A DNA stretch of 5,027 nucleotides from Planctomycetota bacterium (lineage in GTDB: Bacteria > Planctomycetota > Planctomycetia > Planctomycetales > Planctomycetaceae). The stretch spans positions 1 through 5,027 of the forward strand of contig QWOR01000100.1 of the NCBI GenBank assembly GCA_003669575.1, given 5' to 3'. Below the pieces are notes generated by a model. It saw only the letters and a list, made by a program, of their open reading frames with translations, ran no database searches and had not been told where the DNA came from. This document shows, piece after piece, positions 1 to 5,024 of the stretch (within the stretch, counting starts at the first letter, position 1; each line of letters opens with the position of its first letter). The position numbers and the translations under genes were made by a program.

Positions 1-112
1 GATTGTGTGGGACTATCGAGTGAGAACTGGTCTCGGTACTGGAAGCGGTCTGTCATTTGCCGTTACCCTTGATTGATCGAATTCCCGGTCGGTGATTGGT
101 CGAGGTGAGCTG
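1..112. other. Upstream region of the sulfatase gene, no gene seen
   Basis: No coding sequence is supported here on either strand; the minus-strand open frame across it is a shadow of the sulfatase gene. It should hold the sulfatase promoter, but I find no convincing -35/-10 pair. There is a near-perfect direct repeat, GATTGATCGA at 71-80 and GATTGGTCGA at 94-103 (9 of 10 bases), which might be an operator or chance. The Shine-Dalgarno sequence GAGG at 102-105 belongs to the sulfatase gene. Confidence 0.5.
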
Positions 113-1603
113 ATGCGAATGATCGTGCGTTTGGCGGTATTGCTCTGCGTGGCTTTGGTATCACAGCCGGTCTCGGGGCAAGACGCTGTACGCCGACCGA
201 ACGTGCTGTTTATTGCGATCGACGACCAGAACGACTGGATCGGCTGCCTGGGTGGGCATCCACTTGTGAAGACGCCGCACATCGATGCGTTGGCCGCACG
301 AGGGACTCTCTTCACCAATGCGCATTGCCAGGCTCCGCTGTGCAACCCGTCGCGGACCAGCCTGATGCTCAGCCTGCGTCCATCGACGACGGGGATCCAT
401 GGGTTGGAGCCGTGGTTTCGCCAACTCCCGGAATACCGCGACCGCGTGGCCTTGCCGCAACACTTCGCTCAGCATGGCTACCACACGCTGAGTACCGGGA
501 AGCTGTATCACTCGCTGCGTCAGGAGCCGAAGAACTCCCCACTGCCACCGGAGTTTCAGGAGTGGGGCCCCGCAGGCGGATTTGGTCCCAAGCCGCCGCA
601 GAGACTGACCCCCGACACTCCGGGCAAGCATCCGCTTGTCGACTGGGGTGTCTGGCCACTCGACAACGACGACTCGACCAAGGGCGATACCGTCATTACG
701 GACTGGGCCGTGAAACAGATTGGCAATGCCCCCGCCGACCAGCCTTATTTCCTCGGCGTGGGATACTTCCTGCCGCATGTGCCGTGTTACGCCACACAGA
801 AGTGGTTCGACCTCTACCCCGACGATGATTCGGTCCTGCCACTCATCCAGGCCCACGACCGGACCGATACACCCCGCAGCAGCTGCTACCTGCACTGGCA
901 ACTGCCCGAGGTCCGGCTCAAATGGCTCCAGCAGCACAACCAGTGGCGAAACATCACGCGGTCTTATCTCGCCTGCACCAGCTTCGTCGATAGCCAGATC
1001 GGGCGACTGCTGGCCGCCCTCGATGAGTCAGGGCAGTCGAGCAACACCATAGTCGTCTTGTGGAGTGACCACGGATGGCATCTCGGTGAGAAGGAGATCA
1101 CCGGCAAGAACACATTGTGGGACCGCTCGACGCGCGTGCCGCTGATCATCGCCGGGCCGGGTGTCACAGCGGCACAGAAGTGCTCGCGACCGGCGGAACT
1201 GCTAGACATCTACCCGACACTGGTCGAGCTGTGTGGCCTTCCAGCCCGGAGTGACCTCGAAGGAGTCTCACTCGCACCCCAGCTGCGCGATGCGACGGCA
1301 CCGCGTGATCGTCCGGCCATCACGAGCCACAACCAGGGGAACTTCGGTATTCGGACCGAGCAGTGGCGTTACATCCGTTACGTCGACGGAGCCGAGGAGC
1401 TGTACGACATGCAGGCCGACCCCAAAGAGTGGAAGAACCTCGCCGCAAGTCGGCTGGATGTCTGTCAGGAGCTGTTCAAGCTGATCCCCGCCCGCAATGC
1501 TGGCCCAGCCGCAGGCAGCGCCCACCGGATCCTGACCGTCTACGACAACCAACCTGTGTGGGAGGGGAAACCGATCCGACCGGAAGATGAGATCCCGGAG
1601 TAA
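113..1603 (+). CDS. Secreted sulfatase, iduronate-2-sulfatase-like (type I, formylglycine-dependent)
   Basis: This encodes a 496-residue type I sulfatase that would hydrolyse sulfate esters, probably on sulfated polysaccharides, outside the cytoplasm. Residues 1-22 form a signal peptide (Arg2/Arg6, a hydrophobic core LAVLLCVALV, likely cleavage after V-S-G22). The alkaline-phosphatase-like fold begins with PNVLFIAIDD, whose Asp37 and Asp38 are metal ligands. The signature C-N-P-S-R at 77-81 places the formylglycine precursor at Cys77, so an anaerobic-type or FGE maturase is needed elsewhere in the genome. Further active-site candidates are Lys130 (STGKLYH), His222 (LPHVP) and Asp319-His320 (SDHGWHLGE). 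The C-terminal ELYDMQADPKEWKNL stretch is typical of iduronate-2-sulfatase-like members. I chose ATG 113 because GAGG at 102-105 lies 7 bases upstream. GTG 92 would place that site inside the gene, and ATG 119 is also possible. It appears to be monocistronic. The substrate cannot be told from sequence; planctomycetes usually carry many paralogues. Confidence 0.95.
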   Translation: MRMIVRLAVLLCVALVSQPVSGQDAVRRPNVLFIAIDDQNDWIGCLGGHPLVKTPHIDALAARGTLFTNAHCQAPLCNPSRTSLMLSLRPSTTGIHGLEPWFRQLPEYRDRVALPQHFAQHGYHTLSTGKLYHSLRQEPKNSPLPPEFQEWGPAGGFGPKPPQRLTPDTPGKHPLVDWGVWPLDNDDSTKGDTVITDWAVKQIGNAPADQPYFLGVGYFLPHVPCYATQKWFDLYPDDDSVLPLIQAHDRTDTPRSSCYLHWQLPEVRLKWLQQHNQWRNITRSYLACTSFVDSQIGRLLAALDESGQSSNTIVVLWSDHGWHLGEKEITGKNTLWDRSTRVPLIIAGPGVTAAQKCSRPAELLDIYPTLVELCGLPARSDLEGVSLAPQLRDATAPRDRPAITSHNQGNFGIRTEQWRYIRYVDGAEELYDMQADPKEWKNLAASRLDVCQELFKLIPARNAGPAAGSAHRILTVYDNQPVWEGKPIRPEDEIPE

Positions 1604-1632
1604 TCGCTCCCGCTCATCTCCCCCCCCAAGAG

Positions 1633-1652
1633 CGGCAGGCGTCAGCCTGCCG
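1633..1652. repeat. GC-rich palindrome (8-bp stem, 4-base loop) after the sulfatase gene
   Basis: CGGCAGGC at 1633-1640 pairs perfectly with GCCTGCCG at 1645-1652 around the loop GTCA. It starts 29 bases after the sulfatase stop codon. There is no T-run behind it, so it is not a classical intrinsic terminator. It could stabilise the 3' end of the mRNA or be a copy of a dispersed intergenic palindrome. The structure is seen directly; its role is inferred. Confidence 0.6.
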
Positions 1653-1803
1653 AGGCATCCGCGGCACGAACTGGCCCACGAAATCTCTGGGCGCTGACAC
1701 TTCCGGATCTCAGGAACCCCGATAAAATAATCGCCGCAAAGCATTATTCAGGTAGCACTTGAGGCACAAGAACCGTCCGAGAATCTCCTCGCACCAACCC
1801 GAT

Positions 1804-1832
1804 TTGCATTTCCGGACCGTCTGTGCCAAAAT
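1804..1832 (+). promoter_or_regulatory. Weak sigma70-like promoter candidate for rpmA
   Basis: TTGCAT at 1804-1809 (3 of 6 to TTGACA) and CAAAAT at 1827-1832 (4 of 6 to TATAAT) are separated by 17 bases. This would give a leader of about 60 bases before rpmA. An alternative -10-like TAAAAT sits at 1723-1728 but has no matching -35 at a proper distance. The match is poor and the call rests mainly on position and spacing. Confidence 0.25.
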
Positions 1833-1856
1833 GCCGGGCTTCCGCAATTCAGGTCA

Positions 1857-1880
1857 GGCGCGAACTTCTCCAGTTCCGCC
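1857..1880 (+). promoter_or_regulatory. Hairpin in the rpmA 5' leader, next to the Shine-Dalgarno site
   Basis: GGCG at 1857-1860 plus GAAC at 1862-1865 pair with GTTC at 1873-1876 plus CGCC at 1877-1880, giving 8 base pairs with one bulged C (1861) and a 7-base loop. The helix ends 4 bases before the GAGGA ribosome binding site at 1885-1889. A leader structure in this place could tune translation of L27, but the regulation is inferred only. Confidence 0.4.
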
Positions 1881-1897
1881 TTGTGAGGACAAGTGCG

Positions 1898-2161
1898 ATG
1901 GCACATAAGAAAGGTCAGGGCTCGACCCGTAACGGTCGTGACTCCAATCCACAGCGTCGCGGCGTCAAGAAGTACGGCGGCGAGTTCGTGATCTCGGGCA
2001 ACATCATCATTCGCCAGTGCGGCACCAAGTGGCGTCCAGGCCGCAACGTCGGCATGGGCAAGGACTACACGATCTTCTCCGTCGTCGAAGGCCACGTCTT
2101 CTTCGATCAGGAAGGTCGCCGCGTCAACGTCGTGCCGATGGTGGACGCTTCCGCGAACTAG
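1898..2161 (+). CDS. rpmA: 50S ribosomal protein L27
   Basis: This encodes the 87-residue large-subunit protein L27, whose N-terminal tail reaches the peptidyl-transferase centre and helps place tRNA. The family signature is clear: MAHKKGQGSTRNGRD at the start, then KKYGGEFV, the GNIIIRQ strand, GTKWRPG and NVGMGKDYTIF. The length matches the usual 85-90 residues, and the protein starts directly at MAHKK with no cleavable N-terminal extension as found in Firmicutes. Start ATG 1898 is fixed by homology and by GAGGA at 1885-1889, 8 bases upstream; the in-frame open stretch further upstream is not coding. The gene normally follows rplU (L21), which is absent here: the upstream neighbour is the sulfatase gene, 294 bases away. 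It ends in a strong terminator and converges with the phosphatase gene. Confidence 0.98.
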   Translation: MAHKKGQGSTRNGRDSNPQRRGVKKYGGEFVISGNIIIRQCGTKWRPGRNVGMGKDYTIFSVVEGHVFFDQEGRRVNVVPMVDASAN

Positions 2162-2191
2162 TTTCGCTGGCGACATCTGAATACACCTCAG

Positions 2192-2221
2192 GCAGCTGTG
2201 AGAATCTCACAGCTGCTTTTT
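2192..2221 (+). terminator. Intrinsic terminator of rpmA
   Basis: GCAGCTGTGAG at 2192-2202 pairs perfectly with CTCACAGCTGC at 2206-2216 around the 3-base loop AAT, an 11-bp stem followed by TTTTT at 2217-2221. It begins 31 bases after the rpmA stop codon. The stop codon of the converging phosphatase gene (2207-2209) lies inside the right arm. In the minus direction no T-run follows the hairpin, so it is expected to work mainly for rpmA. Confidence 0.92.
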
Positions 2222-3178
2222 CGTTGGGTGATTCTTCCGTCCGGCCCGGCTGAAGACATCCAGTAACGCTCCCCCGGAGTTCTCCCACGTGAACTCCGGA
2301 AAGGGAATCTTCTTCCCGGTGAGCAGCGCACGAATGCTCGCTCCGAGAAAGAGCCACGGAGCTTTGAGCCGATTGATCAGCGGAACCGTCTCTCCGGTCC
2401 CCGTCGGCCGCACCACAAGAACCGTCACGTCGTCGTCCTTCAGGTTCTCTGGATGCAGGCTGCTGATCTGCTCCAGCAGTGTCGAGATCAACTCGCCGGG
2501 ACGCTGAGGATCAACCGACTTCATCAGGCCCAGCAATCCCTTCGGTCCGAGAAGTTCCCCCGCAGCGTTCCGCGACTCGATCAACGAGTCGGTATAGAAC
2601 ACCAGCAGATCACCCGGCTGGGCATGGACCCGCTGCTCGCCGTATTTCATTTCCTTGAGCATGCCGAGTGGAAAGTCCGACAAGCCCTCGGCGTTGTCAT
2701 CGCCACTGGTATCGAGAATGGCCCAGTGTCCGATCTGGTTACTGTAGATCAGCGGCGGCGGATGCCCGGCGTTGGTGACCGTGAATCGCCGATCAGGTGA
2801 GAAAAACGAGGCCGCCACAGCGGTCGCGAATCCGCCGCTGTGCCGCACCTCACCGAACTCGCGATTCATCTCAGCCAGGAACTGCCGCTGCTCCACATGA
2901 TTCACATGCCGCCGCATCAGGTCACGTAACCGCTCGCCGGTCTGGGCCAATGACTCACCATGACCGCTGATGTCGGCCACCAGCAATCGCGTGATCCGTC
3001 CGGTCGCACAGCTGGAGATGAAGTACACATCCCCACCGCCGGTTGCCTGCTGATACGGCTGGCTGTAGATCCACGACTCCAAGCCCAGTGTGGAGAGGCT
3101 GTGCTGCGTCGACTGGTTCCCGCCCCAGACCTCCATACAGGCCATCATGGGCGACGTATGTTCCACGACATCGGACAT
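2207..3178 (-). CDS. PP2C/SpoIIE-type (RsbU-like) serine/threonine phosphatase
   Basis: This encodes a 323-residue metal-dependent phosphatase of the SpoIIE/RsbU class, which typically dephosphorylates anti-sigma-factor antagonists in partner-switching pathways. The catalytic domain spans about residues 35-257 with the expected motifs: GGGD (Asp50), ADISGHG (Asp69, metal ligand), TNAGHPPPLIY (135-145), FPLGM (169-173), YTDSLIE (Asp197; most members have TDG) and DDDVTVLVV (Asp249/Asp250). No GAF, PAS, HAMP, receiver or membrane segment is present, so the signal input is unclear. Residues about 260-323 form a basic C-terminal extension of unknown role. Start ATG 3178 has AAGGG at 3190-3186, spaced 7 bases; longer in-frame starts lack a ribosome site and carry no domain. 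It lies 73 bases after the guanylyltransferase gene and is probably cotranscribed. Its cognate antagonist is not in the window. Confidence 0.92.
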   Translation of the reverse strand: MSDVVEHTSPMMACMEVWGGNQSTQHSLSTLGLESWIYSQPYQQATGGGDVYFISSCATGRITRLLVADISGHGESLAQTGERLRDLMRRHVNHVEQRQFLAEMNREFGEVRHSGGFATAVAASFFSPDRRFTVTNAGHPPPLIYSNQIGHWAILDTSGDDNAEGLSDFPLGMLKEMKYGEQRVHAQPGDLLVFYTDSLIESRNAAGELLGPKGLLGLMKSVDPQRPGELISTLLEQISSLHPENLKDDDVTVLVVRPTGTGETVPLINRLKAPWLFLGASIRALLTGKKIPFPEFTWENSGGALLDVFSRAGRKNHPTKKQL

Positions 3179-3199
3179 CGAGTTACCCTTGTTGAAGTG

Positions 3200-3216
3200 T
3201 GAGCCGCACGGACTCA
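3200..3216 (-). other. Small hairpin in the spacer between the two minus-strand genes
   Basis: On the minus strand TGAGTCC (3216-3210) pairs with GGCTCA (3205-3200) around the loop GTGC, giving six pairs with one bulged T. No T-run follows, so it is not a terminator. It lies 22 bases ahead of the phosphatase start and could be an mRNA processing or stability element, or chance. Confidence 0.3.
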
Positions 3217-3251
3217 TCGTACCACTGTGACCCGCGTCCGAATTCTTCCCT

Positions 3252-4349
3252 TTACAGCCACTCCGAGAACCCCAGCCGATCCATTTCCGCCACCAGTCGA
3301 CGGACCCCCGCTTCGTCGTCGCGTCGGGCAACGAGCGTTGCAGTCGGGGTGTGAACGATGATCAGGCCCTCCACACCAAAGGTGGCGACAAGGTGCTCCT
3401 CGCTCGTCTGTACGATGCAGTCGCTGGTTTCCACAGCGATGTGTGAGCCCCGCAGCGTATTTCCATGTTCGTTCCGTCCCCACAGCTCGGGCCACGCCTG
3501 CCAGCTGCCGACATCGCTCCACGCGAAGTCGGCGGGAATGACCAGCAGCCCGGCGTTCGTCTCACGGGAGAGCGGCTCCAGAACCGCATGGTCGACGGAG
3601 AGCGATGGCAACTGGGCGAACGCCTTGCGAAGCACTTCGCTCCACCCGTTCGTTGAATCGTGTGCGGCCATGCGCTGGACGACCTCTGCGATCTCCAGAG
3701 CATATTGTCCGAGGAGTTCCAGATACCGCCGGGCTTTCCAGACGAAGATCCCCGCGTTCCAGTAGTGCCGTCCGCTCATCGCGTACTCGGTGGCGGTCGT
3801 CACATCGGGCTTCTCGCGAAAACAGAGCACTCGCTGCGGGGCATGGGGCTCATCAGCGTCACCACTCGTCGTTTCGACCTCGATGTAACCAAAGCCGGTC
3901 GCAGGACGAGTGGGCACAATGCCGAGCAAGCAGATGGTCTCAGGCGACTTCTCGACCTGGTGAAGCGCCTCCTTGAGGCACCCCTGGAACTTCGCATCGG
4001 GCGAAATCAGATGGTCCGCCGGAGCCACCGCCATCACAGCCTCCGGATCACGCTTCGCCCAGATCGCAGCCGCCAGTCCGAGGCAGGCCGCTGTGTTGCG
4101 GGCCGATGGTTCCAGCAACAGGTTCTCGACGGGCATCTCCGGCAGTTGAGCCCGCGTCGGGATGGCATATTGAGCCCCGGTGATGACCGAGACACACTCC
4201 CAATCGAACAGCGGCAGCGATCTCTCGGCGGTCAGCCTCAGCAGCGACTTCTCCCCGCCCAGCGAGAGGAACTGTTTCGGTCGGGTCCGTCGGCTTTCCG
4301 GCCAGAACCGGACCCCGCCTCCGCCCGCCATGATTGTCAGAATCCGCAT
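3252..4349 (-). CDS. Mannose-1-phosphate guanylyltransferase-like nucleotidyltransferase
   Basis: This encodes a 365-residue protein expected to make GDP-mannose from GTP and mannose-1-phosphate in the cytoplasm, a precursor of surface polysaccharide and glycans. Visible motifs: the nucleotide-binding loop AGGGGVRFWPESR with RPKQFL (8-28), EPSARNT (80-86), the PADH motif with Asp112 (110-113), GIVPTRPATGFGYIE (143-157), FREKP (177-181), YWNAGIF (196-202), SVDHAVLEP and the FAWSDVGSW signature near the end of the domain. The usual loop is GGSGTRxWP; here it reads GGGGVRFWP. The length fits a monofunctional enzyme without the C-terminal phosphomannose isomerase cupin of many ManC/AlgA proteins. 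Start ATG 4349 has AGGGA at 4360-4356, 6 bases upstream; ATG 4403 gives 18 extra residues with no homology. It is the first gene of a likely operon with the phosphatase gene. Another sugar-1-phosphate substrate cannot be excluded. Confidence 0.9.
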   Translation of the reverse strand: MRILTIMAGGGGVRFWPESRRTRPKQFLSLGGEKSLLRLTAERSLPLFDWECVSVITGAQYAIPTRAQLPEMPVENLLLEPSARNTAACLGLAAAIWAKRDPEAVMAVAPADHLISPDAKFQGCLKEALHQVEKSPETICLLGIVPTRPATGFGYIEVETTSGDADEPHAPQRVLCFREKPDVTTATEYAMSGRHYWNAGIFVWKARRYLELLGQYALEIAEVVQRMAAHDSTNGWSEVLRKAFAQLPSLSVDHAVLEPLSRETNAGLLVIPADFAWSDVGSWQAWPELWGRNEHGNTLRGSHIAVETSDCIVQTSEEHLVATFGVEGLIIVHTPTATLVARRDDEAGVRRLVAEMDRLGFSEWL

Positions 4350-4525
4350 CGGTATTCCCTGTTCAGGCTGCGTGAACCACTCTCTCGCCCCGGTGTCCAT
4401 CATGACAGCCGCCAGTGGCTGACTGAATCTCGAAGCCGTTGACTCGCCATGTTTCGTCGTCCGAACCGCCAGCGAAAGTGGTTAAATCACCCGTATCGAG
4501 CCCCCCAACCCCATTCCATGACAAC

Positions 4526-4553
4526 TTGCGAAGAGTGCGAGATCCGCTATATT
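4526..4553 (+). promoter_or_regulatory. Sigma70-like promoter of the tRNA-Ser gene
   Basis: TTGCGA at 4526-4531 (4 of 6 to TTGACA) and TATATT at 4548-4553 (5 of 6 to TATAAT) are separated by 16 bases. Transcription would start near 4560, about 48 bases before the mature tRNA. Position, spacing and the good -10 support it; no experimental evidence is available. Confidence 0.5.
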
Positions 4554-4559
4554 CTGGCA

Positions 4560-4601
4560 ATGTTACCGACGAAGTAACATGGACCGAGGGTCAACTCCTC
4601 G
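4560..4601 (+). other. Two tandem hairpins in the tRNA-Ser 5' leader
   Basis: ATGTTAC at 4560-4566 pairs with GTAACAT at 4574-4580 (7 bp, 7-base loop), and CGAGG at 4585-4589 pairs with CCTCG at 4597-4601 (5 bp, 7-base loop). The first begins at the predicted transcription start and the second ends 6 bases before the mature tRNA. They may fold the precursor for RNase P processing, or the first may be a protein-binding site at the start point. The pairing is seen directly; the role is inferred. Confidence 0.4.
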
Positions 4602-4607
4602 CTCGAC

Positions 4608-4694
4608 GGAGAGGTGGCAGAGTGGCCGAATGCGCCGGATTGCTAATCCGGTAATCGTGAAAACGATTCGGGGGTTCGAATCCCCCCCTTTCCG
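4608..4694 (+). tRNA. tRNA-Ser (anticodon GCU)
   Basis: An 87-base class II tRNA. The acceptor stem GGAGAGG (4608-4614) pairs with CCTTTCC (4687-4693) with one G-U wobble. The anticodon stem CCGGA/TCCGG (4635-4639/4647-4651) encloses the loop TTGCTAA with anticodon GCT at 4642-4644, reading AGC and AGU. The long variable arm (about 4652-4669, helix built on ATCG/CGAT) is typical of serine tRNAs, and the T arm is GGGGG-TTCGAAT-CCCCC (4670-4686). The discriminator base is G (4694), as expected for serine. The 3' CCA is not encoded (CTT follows), so a CCA-adding enzyme is required. Confidence 0.97.
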
Positions 4695-4766
4695 CTTATT
4701 TTTCCTGTGATTTACGCGGTTTTCGTGAGTTGTTGGCACTCGATGATTTTTTTCAGATTTCTTCCG

Positions 4767-4827
4767 ACTACACCCTAGAACAGCCGATTTTATCCCCTTT
4801 TTGGTGTAGTTACACCCGCGAAATCGG
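4767..4827. repeat. Two interlocking inverted repeats (A-B-A'-B' order)
   Basis: ACTACACC (4767-4774) is the perfect inverse complement of GGTGTAGT (4803-4810), and CCGATTT (4784-4790) that of AAATCGG (4821-4827). The four arms alternate, so as RNA they could form a pseudoknot or two competing hairpins. TACACCC also occurs as a direct repeat at 4769-4775 and 4811-4817, exactly 42 bases apart, and GGTGT-AGTT-ACACC (4803-4816) is a local inverted repeat. This would also fit a cluster of protein-binding sites. Confidence 0.55.
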
Positions 4828-5017
4828 ATCTCGGTTGTGATCTAGCCAATGAATCCAATGCTCTGGGGGCCACAATTGACACTACCAAGGCTGATCGAGT
4901 CGCTTCGATATGTCAGCCAGTCAACATTCCCAGCATCCGTCAACACTCTCGTAAGGGTGTGAGAGGGGATTAACTGCTCGGAACAGTTGCAGGACGTTTC
5001 GTTCACGAACATCAAGC

Positions 5018-5024
5018 AAAGGAG
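5018..5024 (+). promoter_or_regulatory. Strong Shine-Dalgarno site for a gene starting past the right edge
   Basis: AAAGGAG at 5018-5024 is a near-ideal ribosome binding sequence, followed only by CTA before the window ends. A start codon would be expected a few bases beyond 5027 on the plus strand. The identity of that gene cannot be known from this window. Confidence 0.55.

Larger units (their letters stand above)
1604..1897. other. Intergenic region between the sulfatase gene and rpmA
   Basis: No gene is supported in these 294 bases. The minus-strand frame that enters from the sulfatase side and the one antisense to rpmA have no recognisable protein content. The region holds a run of eight C at 1620-1627, a perfect GC-rich palindrome at 1633-1652, an AT-rich patch with a -10-like TAAAAT at 1723-1728, a weak promoter candidate at 1804-1832 and a hairpin at 1857-1880 next to the rpmA ribosome binding site. 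Confidence 0.6.
4350..4607. other. Divergent intergenic region between the guanylyltransferase and tRNA-Ser genes
   Basis: No gene is supported. The open frames crossing it use poor starts, show no family motifs, and one runs into the tRNA. The region must hold the promoter for the minus-strand operon, which I could not place with confidence, and holds a likely plus-strand tRNA promoter at 4526-4553. An imperfect 13-base palindrome, GTGGTTAAATCAC at 4478-4490, lies between the two transcription units and might be an operator. Confidence 0.5.

Noticed and set aside
92..112. GTG 92 as the sulfatase start
   Set aside because: It would place the Shine-Dalgarno sequence inside the coding region and add polar residues in front of a good signal peptide; ATG 113 fits better.
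161..937. Long minus-strand open frame opposite the sulfatase gene
   Set aside because: No recognisable motif; it mirrors the codon pattern of a clearly real plus-strand gene, as expected in GC-rich DNA.
1748..2176. Minus-strand open frame over rpmA
   Set aside because: It is antisense to a certain L27 gene, has no family motif, and covers the rpmA leader and terminator side.
3179..3331. Longer N-terminus for the phosphatase
   Set aside because: The extra residues would overlap the guanylyltransferase gene, show no domain, and lack a ribosome site, while ATG 3178 has a good one.
3660..4442. Plus-strand open frame of 260 codons opposite the guanylyltransferase gene
   Set aside because: Composition is arginine- and proline-rich with no motif, typical of an antisense shadow frame.
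4363..4560. Small minus-strand frame upstream of the guanylyltransferase, a possible leader peptide
   Set aside because: It needs a TTG start with no clear ribosome site, and has no recognisable content.
4439..4654. Plus-strand frame running into the tRNA gene
   Set aside because: It overlaps the tRNA promoter, leader and tRNA body; not a protein gene.
4717..4753. Terminator before the T7 run at 4747-4753
   Set aside because: The only hairpin found (GAGT with ACTC) has 4 base pairs and sits several bases from the T-run, too weak to call.
4876..4904. TTGACA at 4876-4881 as a sigma70 promoter
   Set aside because: The -35 match is perfect, but no -10-like hexamer occurs at 16-19 bases downstream.
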